From Brevibacillus choshinensis (GTDB lineage: Bacteria > Bacillota > Bacilli > Brevibacillales > Brevibacillaceae), in contig NZ_LJJB01000007.1 of assembly GCF_001420695.1 (NCBI RefSeq), forward strand, positions 1,790,990 through 1,854,989: a stretch of 64,000 nt of DNA. The letters run 5' to 3'. Shown one piece after another: positions 16,335 to 24,753 of the stretch. Position 1 is the stretch's first letter. Each line of letters begins with the position of its first letter. Both the position numbers and the translations under genes were made by a program. The notes beneath the pieces are model-generated. The model did no database searches. It worked only from the letters and a program-made list of their open reading frames with translations, and had not been told where the DNA came from.

Positions 16335-17531
16335 ATGAAGAAAAAAATGGGGAGTACGGTTGCGGGTCTCCTTTTATCAATGGGCATGGTATTGACGGCA
16401 TGCAGCGGGAACGCTACACCTGGTGCGGGGTCCAATGGAAGCAGCGCAGCGGCAAACGGGGATGTGATCAAAATCGGAGCAGTTTTGCCACTGACCGGGG
16501 TAACAGCGTATTACGGCACGACGATCAAACAAGGGATCGATCTGGTTCTGGATGAGATTGCGGCACAGGGCGGAATCAACGGGAAGAAAATTGAGGTCAT
16601 ATACGAAGATGACAAAGGCACGCCAGCCGAGGCAGTAAATGCTACGCAAAAGTTGATTACCCAAGATCACGTGTCAGCGATCATCGGTGCACACAGCTCT
16701 TCTAACACGCTCGCGATGCGTGATGTTACCGAACGCGAAAAGGTCGTGCATATGACGCCTGCCTCGGGAGCAGATAACATTACCGAACCGGGGCATCCGT
16801 ACATGTTCCGCTACACGCTGTACAACGGACAACAAGGACCGGCTTTGGCCAGATACGTCACAGGAAAGCTGAACTTAAAAGACGTCGCGATTGTCGCAGA
16901 GAACTCCGATTTTGGGCGGACAGGTGCGGAAGCGTTTAAGAAAACGATGGAGAACGAGGGGCTAGGCAACGTATTGTCCCTTGAATTTTACAAGCAAGGC
17001 GATAAAGACTTCTATCCGCAGCTGACTAAAATCAAGAACATGAATCCGAGCGCAATCCTCATATCGGGCAACATCACGGAAGGGGCACAAATCATCAAGC
17101 AAATTCGCGATTTGGGAATGAATACGCAGCTGTTTGGCTTTGCGTCGCTAGCCAACGACAAATTCATCGAGCTGGCGGGCAAATCGGCGAAAGGCATCAT
17201 CAGCATCGGCACGTTTGAACCGGCTGCCTACAACTATTTCCCGAATTCGAAAAAGATGGTCGAGACGTATAAGCAAAAGTATGGAAAAAATCCAGACATG
17301 CAGGTAGCCAACGGCTATGGCTCGATGCAGATTTTCGCAGAGGCGATCCGACTTGCAGGCAGCGGCGATCGAGAAAAGATTCGCGAAGGAATGAAGCAGC
17401 TAAAAGATTTCCAGGGCGTGACCGGTCCCGTAACGTTTAATGAAAACAACCAATCGTACCAGATGTTGATTTTTGAAAAGCTGGAAAACGGCAAGTATGT
17501 GGTCATTGGTTCCGACAAAGACATGAAGTAG
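16335..17531 (+). CDS. LIV-type ABC transporter substrate-binding lipoprotein
   Basis: A 398-residue type I periplasmic-binding protein. It starts with a lipoprotein signal peptide ending LTAC (Cys ~23), then a short Ala/Gly/Ser linker and the mature fold (VIKIGAVLPLTGVTAYYG, KIEVIYEDDKGTPAEAVNA). It would be anchored on the outer face of the membrane and deliver substrate to the two permeases. The family binds branched amino acids, amides, urea and short acids; the operon context suggests a nitrogen-containing or sugar-like ligand for the cluster's hydrolase. AAGGAGG precedes the ATG. Confidence 0.92.
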   Translation: MKKKMGSTVAGLLLSMGMVLTACSGNATPGAGSNGSSAAANGDVIKIGAVLPLTGVTAYYGTTIKQGIDLVLDEIAAQGGINGKKIEVIYEDDKGTPAEAVNATQKLITQDHVSAIIGAHSSSNTLAMRDVTEREKVVHMTPASGADNITEPGHPYMFRYTLYNGQQGPALARYVTGKLNLKDVAIVAENSDFGRTGAEAFKKTMENEGLGNVLSLEFYKQGDKDFYPQLTKIKNMNPSAILISGNITEGAQIIKQIRDLGMNTQLFGFASLANDKFIELAGKSAKGIISIGTFEPAAYNYFPNSKKMVETYKQKYGKNPDMQVANGYGSMQIFAEAIRLAGSGDREKIREGMKQLKDFQGVTGPVTFNENNQSYQMLIFEKLENGKYVVIGSDKDMK

Positions 17532-17552
17532 CCGAAGGGAGAGTCACATGAA

Positions 17553-18428
17553 ATGACCGAGTTTTTGCAGCAAACGATCAATGGTCTCGTCATGGGGAGC
17601 ACCTATGTCCTGATCGCACTCGGACTCACATTGGTGCTCGGCATGATGGATATGGCCAACTTTGCTCACGGGGAACTGTTCATGGCCGGGGCATTTGTGT
17701 CGGTGTCGGTCGTCCAGAGCTTTGATCTGCCGTACTTGGCGGTGATACCAATCTCGATGGCAGTCGTTGCGATCCTGGGCATCATTATGGAGCGGCTCGC
17801 GTTCCATCCGCTTCGCCATTCCGCTCGGATCAACCTCATGGTCAGTTCTCTTGGCGTATCTATTCTTTTGCAAAATGTGGTACAGCTGATCTGGGGTCCT
17901 GATCCGCGGAATATGCAATCTCCTTTTGCAGACATTCAATTGAATCTTGGGGGCGTCTTTATCAACGGACAGAGGCTCTTTGTAGTCATCGTCGCAGTCG
18001 TCATGATAGCGATCATTTATTACGGGATTCAAAAGACGAAGATCGGGGTGGCCATGCGGGCCTGCGCTTTTGACATGGAGACGGCGAAGCTGATGGGCAT
18101 CAAAGCCAACTCGGTTCTGTTCATCACCTTTTCCGTAGGGGCGGCTCTTGCAGCATTGGCAGGGACATTGATGGCACCCATATTCAGCGTCTATCCGACG
18201 ATGGGGGTGTCGGCCACTTTGAAAGCGTTCGTCGTCGTGCTGTTGGGCGGCATCGGCAATGTGACAGGGGCCATCGCCGGCGGTTTTATCCTCGGGCTGG
18301 TGGAGACGTATGCAGCTGGTTACCTATCCTCTGAATACAAGGATGTGTTTGCATTTGTCATCATGATCTTGGTGTTGCTGTTTAAACCGGCTGGCTTATT
18401 CGGCAAGCACGTACAGGAGAAGGTGTAA
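17553..18428 (+). CDS. LIV-type ABC transporter permease (LivH-like)
   Basis: A 291-residue inner-membrane protein with about eight hydrophobic segments and the motif NFAHGELFMAGAF typical of LivH. It forms the channel together with the LivM-like partner directly downstream (adjacent, no gap). Second gene of the transporter operon. Confidence 0.92.
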   Translation: MTEFLQQTINGLVMGSTYVLIALGLTLVLGMMDMANFAHGELFMAGAFVSVSVVQSFDLPYLAVIPISMAVVAILGIIMERLAFHPLRHSARINLMVSSLGVSILLQNVVQLIWGPDPRNMQSPFADIQLNLGGVFINGQRLFVVIVAVVMIAIIYYGIQKTKIGVAMRACAFDMETAKLMGIKANSVLFITFSVGAALAALAGTLMAPIFSVYPTMGVSATLKAFVVVLLGGIGNVTGAIAGGFILGLVETYAAGYLSSEYKDVFAFVIMILVLLFKPAGLFGKHVQEKV

Positions 18429-19400
18429 ATGAAAAATAAAGCGCTCCTACTGCTCGTTGCCGCAACCGTCGTGTTCCCATTTGTATGGAACAACGACTAC
18501 TTGCTCCACATCATGGTGATGGCCGCCATCAACATCATACTCGTGCTCAGTCTTAACATCATTACCGGTTTTGCGGGTCAAGTCTCGCTCGGGCATGCGG
18601 CTTTTTTCGGAATCGGCGCCTATGGTTCTGCGATCTTTTCCTTATCAGGCATTTCGGTTTGGGTCTCCATGCTGATGGCCATTTTGATGGCTGCTGGATG
18701 TGGATTTTTGATCGGCTATCCTGTTCTTCGATTGAAGGGCCACTATTTTGCGATTGCGTCCTTGGGGTTCGGCGAGATTGTCCATCTGATCTTCAACAAC
18801 TGGGTGGATGTGACCCGGGGCCCGATGGGATTGGGCGGCATTCCTCGTCCTGAGCCGATCTTCGGAATGGATTTCAGTACCAAAATGGACTATTACTTTT
18901 TGCTGGTTGCTTTTGTGATCCTCGTAATCTACTTGTCAGCTAGGATCAAGGCTTCCAAGATGGGGCGCGCGCTGTTGGCCATTCAGACGGACGAGATCAC
19001 AGCGCGGTCGATGGGGGTCAACGTCACGTATTACAAGGTGTGGGCGTTCGTCTGGAGTGCATCGATCGCAGGTCTCGCCGGGGTATGCTACGGACACTTT
19101 ATCCTGTTTTTAAGTCCTGAGACGTTTCAATCTTCGATGTCGGTCAACATTTTGCTGATGCTATTGATCGGTGGTGTCGGTAGTATCGCCGGCTCGGTTA
19201 TCGGGGGCATGTTCATCACCGTTCTATCAGAGTATCTGCGTGAGTTCACGCAGTATCAGATGGTCATCTACGGACTGCTCATCGTTATTATCGTGATCTT
19301 CGCGCCGAAGGGAATCAGCGGTCTGGTGGTCAAAAGCAGAGGCTGGTCCGAGTTGCCATTAGCCAAGGGCAGGAAGGTACCCGCACAAGAGGAGGTGTGA
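18429..19400 (+). CDS. LIV-type ABC transporter permease (LivM-like)
   Basis: A 323-residue membrane protein with the LivM signature GFAGQVSLGHAAFFGIGAYG (~residue 42). It begins immediately after the LivH-like stop codon, implying translational coupling, and ends with a short charged cytoplasmic tail. Confidence 0.92.
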   Translation: MKNKALLLLVAATVVFPFVWNNDYLLHIMVMAAINIILVLSLNIITGFAGQVSLGHAAFFGIGAYGSAIFSLSGISVWVSMLMAILMAAGCGFLIGYPVLRLKGHYFAIASLGFGEIVHLIFNNWVDVTRGPMGLGGIPRPEPIFGMDFSTKMDYYFLLVAFVILVIYLSARIKASKMGRALLAIQTDEITARSMGVNVTYYKVWAFVWSASIAGLAGVCYGHFILFLSPETFQSSMSVNILLMLLIGGVGSIAGSVIGGMFITVLSEYLREFTQYQMVIYGLLIVIIVIFAPKGISGLVVKSRGWSELPLAKGRKVPAQEEV

Positions 19401-19404
19401 CGCC

Positions 19405-20193
19405 ATGAATCAATCCGTACTATTGGAGACCCAGGAACTGACCATCCGTTTCGGTGGGGTGATGGCGGTGGATAACGTCTCTATTTCGATCAAAGCTGGG
19501 CAGATCTTCGGGTTAATTGGACCAAACGGCGCCGGAAAAACAACCATGTTTAATTTATTGACAGGGATATATCGACCGACCAGCGGCAAGGTATTTTATA
19601 AAGGCAACGATATCACATCATTACAGGCTCATGAGATCGCGCCGCTCGGCATATCCAGAACCTTTCAAAACATCCGTCTGCTGCAGGGGCAATCCGTCTT
19701 TGAAAATATCCTGCTCGCCACTCATCATAGCGTCACCTACAGCTTCCCCGAAGCCTTTTTTCGCTTGATCCGATACCGTAAGCAGGAGCAGGAGGCCCAG
19801 CGAAGAGTCGATCAGTTGTTGCAAAAATATCAGATGGATCATCTCCGTAATGAAATCGCCACGGAGCTGCCCCAAGGATTGCAGCGCAAAATCGAGATCA
19901 TGCGCGCATTGGCGACAGGAGCTGAATTGATTTTTTTGGATGAACCGGCTGCGGCCTTGAATCCGGTGGAAACCGCTGAACTGATGGAACTGATCCGGCA
20001 GCTGCAAACAGAAGGTCACACCATTTTTTTGATCGAGCACGACATGAAATTGGTGAAAGGGATCTGTGATGAAATAGCCGTTCTGCATTTTGGCAAATTG
20101 CTGGACCAGGGACGTTATGAAAAAGTGACGAGCAATCCGCAAGTCGTTCAGGCTTACTTGGGAAGAAGGTATGAGAATGCTCAAAGTAGCTGA
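19405..20193 (+). CDS. LIV-type ABC transporter ATP-binding protein (LivG-like)
   Basis: A 262-residue ATPase with Walker A GPNGAGKTT (~residue 37), Walker B LIFLDEPAAALNP and the H-loop IEHDM. The ABC signature reads LPQGLQRKIEI rather than LSYGQQR, a mild divergence. Its 3' end overlaps the next ATPase gene by 23 nt. Confidence 0.92.
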   Translation: MNQSVLLETQELTIRFGGVMAVDNVSISIKAGQIFGLIGPNGAGKTTMFNLLTGIYRPTSGKVFYKGNDITSLQAHEIAPLGISRTFQNIRLLQGQSVFENILLATHHSVTYSFPEAFFRLIRYRKQEQEAQRRVDQLLQKYQMDHLRNEIATELPQGLQRKIEIMRALATGAELIFLDEPAAALNPVETAELMELIRQLQTEGHTIFLIEHDMKLVKGICDEIAVLHFGKLLDQGRYEKVTSNPQVVQAYLGRRYENAQSS

Positions 20194-20878
20194 TCTGCAC
20201 GTGTACTACGGAAATGTTCACGCACTCAAGGGTATCTCGTTGGAAGTCAGGCAAGGTGAAGTCGTCACGTTGATCGGAGCGAACGGCGCGGGAAAATCAA
20301 GTCTGCTGAAGGCGATCTCCGGACTGGTGCGGCCAAAGAATGGGTCGATCACGTATGAAGGAGAGGAATTGACGAGACTGGCCTCGGATAAGATTGTGAG
20401 CCGCGGGATAGCCCACGTGCCTGAAGGAAGAAGGATCTTCACAAACTTGTCGGTCATGGAAAATCTCATGGTCGGGGCATACCAGCGCAAAGACAAGCGC
20501 CAGCTGAAGCTCGATTATGAGGAAGTGTTTACACTGTTTCCAATTTTGCATGCGCGTGCCGAGCAGATGGCGGGTACGTTGTCTGGCGGTGAGCAGCAGA
20601 TGCTGGCGCTGAGCCGGGCGATCTTGTCCAAGCCGAAGCTGGTGATTCTCGACGAACCGTCCCTCGGGTTGGCCCCGGTCATGGTAGACACGGTGTTTGA
20701 CGTCATCGATAAGATTCGTAAAAACGGCATCACGATTCTATTAGTAGAGCAAAATGCACATTTAGCGCTGGAAGCTTCGGAGCGTGCGTACGTGCTGGAG
20801 ACAGGAGAGATCAAAATCTCTGGCAGTTCTCGCGCGCTCTTGCAAGACAACAAAGTCGTAGAAGCGTACCTCGGCTAA
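20171..20878 (+). CDS. LIV-type ABC transporter ATP-binding protein (LivF-like)
   Basis: A 235-residue ATPase with Walker A GANGAGKSS (~residue 36), signature LSGGEQQMLALSRA and Walker B LVILDEPSLGL. It pairs with the LivG-like subunit to energise import. Its start lies inside the 3' end of the previous gene, a coupling arrangement typical of these operons. Confidence 0.92.
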   Translation: MRMLKVADLHVYYGNVHALKGISLEVRQGEVVTLIGANGAGKSSLLKAISGLVRPKNGSITYEGEELTRLASDKIVSRGIAHVPEGRRIFTNLSVMENLMVGAYQRKDKRQLKLDYEEVFTLFPILHARAEQMAGTLSGGEQQMLALSRAILSKPKLVILDEPSLGLAPVMVDTVFDVIDKIRKNGITILLVEQNAHLALEASERAYVLETGEIKISGSSRALLQDNKVVEAYLG

Positions 20879-20910
20879 TGGGAGTCGATGGCGAGGAAAG
20901 GAGCAGGCGT

Positions 20911-21651
20911 ATGGAGCAAAAAGTGGCAATTATTACAGGGGCGAGCAGCGGAATAGGGGCAGCCACCGCCAAAGAGCTGGCAAAAGCGGGAGTGAAAGTG
21001 ATGCTGGCGGCACGCCGCGCTGAGCGAATGGTGCAGCTGCAACAGGAGCTCGAGGCGGATGGCGGGGAGGCATGCTATCAGGTCGCTGATGTGACGTCGT
21101 TATCCGATATGGAGGCGCTGGCGCAAAAGACGATCGAGCGTTTCGGCAAAATCGATATTCTCGTCAACAATGCGGGAATCAGTCCCTTCTCTTATCTCCA
21201 TAAGCGGAGGGTACAAGAGTGGGATCAGATGATTGACGTGAATATTAAAGGTGTCCTAAACGGGATTGCCGCTGTGCTGCCTCATATGGAAGAGCGAAAT
21301 GAAGGACACATCATCAATCTGTCTTCAGTGGCGGGCCATGAAATAACACCGGTGCGGGTGGTCTACAGTGCGACGAAGTTTTCGGTTCGGGTCATCACAG
21401 AAGGATTGCGCAGGGAGCTTCGCCCCGATCAACAAATCCGAACGACGCTCATCTCACCAGGAGCAGTCGAGACGGAAATTTCCGAAGGGATCACTGATCA
21501 GGAGGCGATTGAATTGCTAGGTCGTCAAGCGAGCGAGCAGCAAGCGTTGCATGCAGAAGATATCGCCCGAATCATTCGGTTCGCAGTCGAACAACCTTCC
21601 TCCGTCGCCATCAATGAAATCGTGGTCAGACCGACGTCGCAACGCCGTTAA
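20911..21651 (+). CDS. SDR family oxidoreductase
   Basis: A 246-residue SDR with TGASSGIG (~residue 10), NNAG, NLSSVAGHE and the YSATK catalytic motif (~150). The C-terminus (PSSVAINEIVVRPT) resembles the YdfG/serine-dehydrogenase and sorbitol-6-phosphate-dehydrogenase-like branch. The ATG at 20911 has GGAG nearby; a frame from 20878 would overlap the ATPase stop and add a non-conserved leader. It is in the transporter operon, so it likely acts on the imported compound or a derivative. Confidence 0.88.
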   Translation: MEQKVAIITGASSGIGAATAKELAKAGVKVMLAARRAERMVQLQQELEADGGEACYQVADVTSLSDMEALAQKTIERFGKIDILVNNAGISPFSYLHKRRVQEWDQMIDVNIKGVLNGIAAVLPHMEERNEGHIINLSSVAGHEITPVRVVYSATKFSVRVITEGLRRELRPDQQIRTTLISPGAVETEISEGITDQEAIELLGRQASEQQALHAEDIARIIRFAVEQPSSVAINEIVVRPTSQRR

Positions 21652-21682
21652 GGATCATTGAAAGAGAGTGGAGGTTGGCAGA

Positions 21683-22591
21683 ATGACTACCGAACACGCC
21701 CATAGAGAACGATCTTGTAAAGAGAACCGTCCAGGAAAAAGCTTGTTTGCGTACGCGGCCACAGGCGGCACGGCAGAGCTCTCCCCGTCTGCTCCCGTGA
21801 TCTTTCGAGGGGATATTTACGACAGCATCGAGCAAGCAGTACAAATCGGTTTTGATTCGTTGGAATGGCACGTGCGCGCCGCAGAAGACATTGATGCGGA
21901 AATACTGAAGGAATATTGCGACAGACATCAATTCCGTATCGCTGCTCTCGCGACGGGAATGGCCTATACGATGGATCAGCTTTCCTTAATCGATGAAGAG
22001 CAGCAGCGCAGACAAAACGCGATCAAAAGACTGATCGAGATCATCGACGTGGCGAGTCATTTGAGGTGCGTTGTCATCATCGGGTACATGCGCGGCAATA
22101 TTCCTGACGTGCACCAGTACGAAAGTTGCGAGAGTCTGCTTCTGGATAGTTTGCAACAGCTGGCTTGTCATGCCGAAAGCAGAAACGTCTTGCTGGTGCT
22201 GGAAGCTATCAATAAAGAGGAAGTCAATTATTTGAACGGGGTAAAGGAAACAACTGACTTCGTGAAACGGCTAGATCATCCTTTTGTGAAGGTCCACCTC
22301 GATACGTTTCATATGGATCAGGAAGAGACGGATATGGCCCAGAGCATCGCCTATTGCGGGAAACACATCGGATATGTGCATTACGTTGATCGTCACAGGC
22401 GGATTCCGGGGGAAGGATGCATCGACTTTTCACAGGTTACGCAAGCACTCATGCATGCAGGCTATCGAGGGACGATCTCGCTCGAATATCCTCCCTTCGG
22501 TGATGTCTATCAATCAGCTGAGAGAGGCTTAACCTTTGTGAAAACGATAGAGCGACAGTGCAGGATCGCTCAGGAGCTAGGGCAGAAGTGA
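21683..22591 (+). CDS. Sugar phosphate isomerase/epimerase family protein
   Basis: A 302-residue xylose-isomerase-like TIM barrel. Metal-ligand-type motifs VLEAIN (~177), KVHLDTFHM (~205) and the C-terminal ISLEYP are visible. Such enzymes isomerise or epimerise ketoses, or act as dehydratases (IolE-type). It sits between an SDR and a split transketolase, which suggests it prepares a ketose for C2 transfer. The ATG at 21683 follows a GGAGG site. Confidence 0.85.
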   Translation: MTTEHAHRERSCKENRPGKSLFAYAATGGTAELSPSAPVIFRGDIYDSIEQAVQIGFDSLEWHVRAAEDIDAEILKEYCDRHQFRIAALATGMAYTMDQLSLIDEEQQRRQNAIKRLIEIIDVASHLRCVVIIGYMRGNIPDVHQYESCESLLLDSLQQLACHAESRNVLLVLEAINKEEVNYLNGVKETTDFVKRLDHPFVKVHLDTFHMDQEETDMAQSIAYCGKHIGYVHYVDRHRRIPGEGCIDFSQVTQALMHAGYRGTISLEYPPFGDVYQSAERGLTFVKTIERQCRIAQELGQK

Positions 22592-22622
22592 GAGTAATAG
22601 AAAGAGTTGCGAAAAGGAGTGA

Positions 22623-23489
22623 ATGAAACCAGTGGAGCGATTGTTGCTAGAATCAAGAGAAGCCGAGCTGCGACAGCTCGCAAAAGAAATACGCAGGAAT
22701 GTAATCAAAACGGTCTATCACGCGCGTGCAGGCCATATCGGGGGACCTTTGTCGGCTACGGATGTATTGACTGCCCTGTACTTTGAAGTGATGAACATCC
22801 GGCCGCAAGACCCCACTTGGGAGGGGCGGGATCGCTTTGTACTGTCCAAGGGCCATTCCGCCATCGCTCTCTATTGCACGCTTGCCGAAAGAGGGTACTT
22901 TTCCAAGGACGAACTGCACACCTTCGATGAAATCAACTCACGGCTTCAGGCGCATCCTGATATGACCGTCCTTCCCGGCTTGGATATGTCTACGGGATCG
23001 CTTGGCCAAGGGATTTCGTCCGCAGTGGGGATCGCGCTGGGAGCCAAGCTGAAGCAAGCGCCGTTCCACACGTATTGCATGATCGGTGATGGGGAGTCGC
23101 AAGAAGGGCAAGTGTGGGAAGCGGCGGACATCGCTTCCAAATACGCACTGGATAACTTGACAATTTTCATGGATTACAACCAGCTTCAACAGTATGGGTG
23201 GGCTGGCAGCAACGGAAGAGTGAGACAAATTCCCGTTCTTCAACCAGAGGCGAGATGGCAAGCATTCGGCTTTCACGTCATCCAGATAGATGGCTATGAT
23301 ATGCAGCAGATTGTGCAGGCATGTCAGGACGCGAAGCAAACGAAAGGAAAGCCAACGATCATCATTGCCGAGACGAAAAAAGGCAAAGGCGTGAGCTTTA
23401 TGGAAGGGGACTATCTGTGGCATTCGCGGGTTCCCACCGACCAGGAGCTAGCACTTGCCATGGCAGAATTAGAGGAAGGAGCGGTGTAA
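22623..23489 (+). CDS. Transketolase, N-terminal (TPP-binding) subunit
   Basis: A 288-residue protein equal to the first half of transketolase: HIGGPLSATDVLTALY (~39), SKGHSAIALY (~79), TGSLGQGISSAVGIALG (~121) and the TPP motif GDGESQEGQVWEA (~155). The second half is the next gene (2-nt gap), so the enzyme is a split heterodimer, as in several specialised sugar or sulfo-sugar pathways. No kinase lies in the cluster, so its ketose substrate may be unphosphorylated or phosphorylated elsewhere. Confidence 0.92.
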   Translation: MKPVERLLLESREAELRQLAKEIRRNVIKTVYHARAGHIGGPLSATDVLTALYFEVMNIRPQDPTWEGRDRFVLSKGHSAIALYCTLAERGYFSKDELHTFDEINSRLQAHPDMTVLPGLDMSTGSLGQGISSAVGIALGAKLKQAPFHTYCMIGDGESQEGQVWEAADIASKYALDNLTIFMDYNQLQQYGWAGSNGRVRQIPVLQPEARWQAFGFHVIQIDGYDMQQIVQACQDAKQTKGKPTIIIAETKKGKGVSFMEGDYLWHSRVPTDQELALAMAELEEGAV

Positions 23490-23491
23490 CT

Positions 23492-24454
23492 ATGGCAGAA
23501 GTGAAGTTGGCACAACAAATATCGATGCGTGATGTATTCGGGGAAAAGCTGCTCGCGCTGTCACGCCAGGATGAACGGATCGTGGCGCTGGACGGGGATC
23601 TGGCGAACTCGACAAAGCTGGACAAGATTGCGGAAAATAATCCCGAGCAGTTCTTGCAGATGGGGATCGCGGAGCAAAACATGCTGGGTGTTGCTGCCGG
23701 ATTGGCCACAGTCGGTTTTCAGCCTTGGGTCTGTTCATTTGCTGCCTTTGTTGTGAAGCGGGCACTCGATCAGATCACCGTCTCCATCGCACAACCGAAG
23801 CTTAACGTCAAAATGGTTGGGGCGTACAGCGGGTTGCTCAACGGCTGCACGGGCAAGAGCCATCAGTCTTTGGAGGACATGGCTATCATGCGGAGCCTGG
23901 CCAACATGATTGTGCTAGCGCCTGCAGACGCCGTAGAGCTGGATCGCATGATGGCATTTGCCAATGAGTATGACGGGCCTGTCTATATCCGAGTGGCGCG
24001 CGATCCGCTCCCCGTCATTTTCGATTCTGCCAGCTATCGATTTGAACTCGGAAAAGGCATTCAGATGCGCAGAGGAACGGATGTTACGCTGATTGCAACC
24101 GGGACGCAAACCCATCGTGCCATCGAGGCGGCGGTTATGATGGAAAAGGAAGGAGTATCCGCTGGTGTCCTGCACATCCCGTCGATCAAGCCGATCGACG
24201 TTGCTGCGATAGTGACCGCAGCTGAAAAGACGAAGGCGATCGTGACCGTGGAAGAACATACGATTTATGGGGGGCTGGGTGGAGCAGTCGCGGAAGTGCT
24301 TGGTGAGCATGCTCCCGTCCCTCTGGAGCGCATCGGTGTTCGTGACAAGAACGGTGAGTCTGGTTCCAATGACGCTTTGCTCCAAAAATATGGGTTGACA
24401 CCGTGGCATATTGTGGATGGGGTACGCCGGGTGTTAGGGAGGAAAAAGGGATAG
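23492..24454 (+). CDS. Transketolase, C-terminal (pyrimidine-binding) subunit
   Basis: A 320-residue partner of the preceding subunit. It carries the PYR-domain segment VALDGDLANSTKLD, the EQNMLGVAAGLA motif with the glutamate that activates TPP (~residue 63) and a transketolase C-terminal domain (HIPSIKPIDVAAI, EEHTIYGGLGGAVAEVL). The ATG at 23492 is used; an upstream in-frame extension overlaps the N-terminal subunit gene. Last gene of the LacI-controlled operon; no clear terminator follows. Confidence 0.92.
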   Translation: MAEVKLAQQISMRDVFGEKLLALSRQDERIVALDGDLANSTKLDKIAENNPEQFLQMGIAEQNMLGVAAGLATVGFQPWVCSFAAFVVKRALDQITVSIAQPKLNVKMVGAYSGLLNGCTGKSHQSLEDMAIMRSLANMIVLAPADAVELDRMMAFANEYDGPVYIRVARDPLPVIFDSASYRFELGKGIQMRRGTDVTLIATGTQTHRAIEAAVMMEKEGVSAGVLHIPSIKPIDVAAIVTAAEKTKAIVTVEEHTIYGGLGGAVAEVLGEHAPVPLERIGVRDKNGESGSNDALLQKYGLTPWHIVDGVRRVLGRKKG

Positions 24455-24527
24455 TTCGTGCCTTTTAATAAGGGTGGTGCTACCGAAATGAAGAGGCTAC
24501 ATGTGAACAACCCTTCCATAAAAAAAG

Positions 24528-24556
24528 TTGGATCCATATAGATCCGGTGATATAAT
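24528..24556 (+). promoter_or_regulatory. Sigma-A promoter of the formate dehydrogenase operon
   Basis: TTGGAT (24528-24533), a 17-nt spacer and TATAAT (24551-24556). Transcription from here gives a ~190-nt untranslated leader before fdhF. Confidence 0.75.
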
Positions 24557-24667
24557 GTAGCCGTAGTTGATCATTGATGGTTGGTAATGACGAATTGCTC
24601 AATCATCCTGATCTCACTCATAGGTAAGTTGGGACGGATAACAAGTATCATTGGATGCTTAGGAATT

Positions 24668-24730
24668 AGCCCACCATAATACAATTTGCGCATGTTTATG
24701 CCCAGGTTGTTTTATGGTGGGCTTTTATTA
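24668..24730 (+). terminator. Leader hairpin, possible attenuator upstream of fdhF
   Basis: AGCCCACCATAA (24668-24679) pairs with TTATGGTGGGCT (24712-24723) as a perfect 12-bp stem with a 32-nt loop, followed by TTTATTATTTT. It ends 7 nt before the fdhF ribosome site (GGAGG, 24738-24742). It is either the terminator of a leader RNA controlling fdhF or an upstream terminator; a promoter before it favours attenuation. No known riboswitch was recognised by eye. Confidence 0.6.
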
Positions 24731-24753
24731 TTTTCTTGGAGGTTTTAGAGAAG

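Noticed and set aside
23321-23491. N-terminal extension of the second transketolase subunit
   Set aside because: It overlaps the first subunit gene and encodes a non-conserved Arg-rich stretch; ATG 23492 gives the family start.
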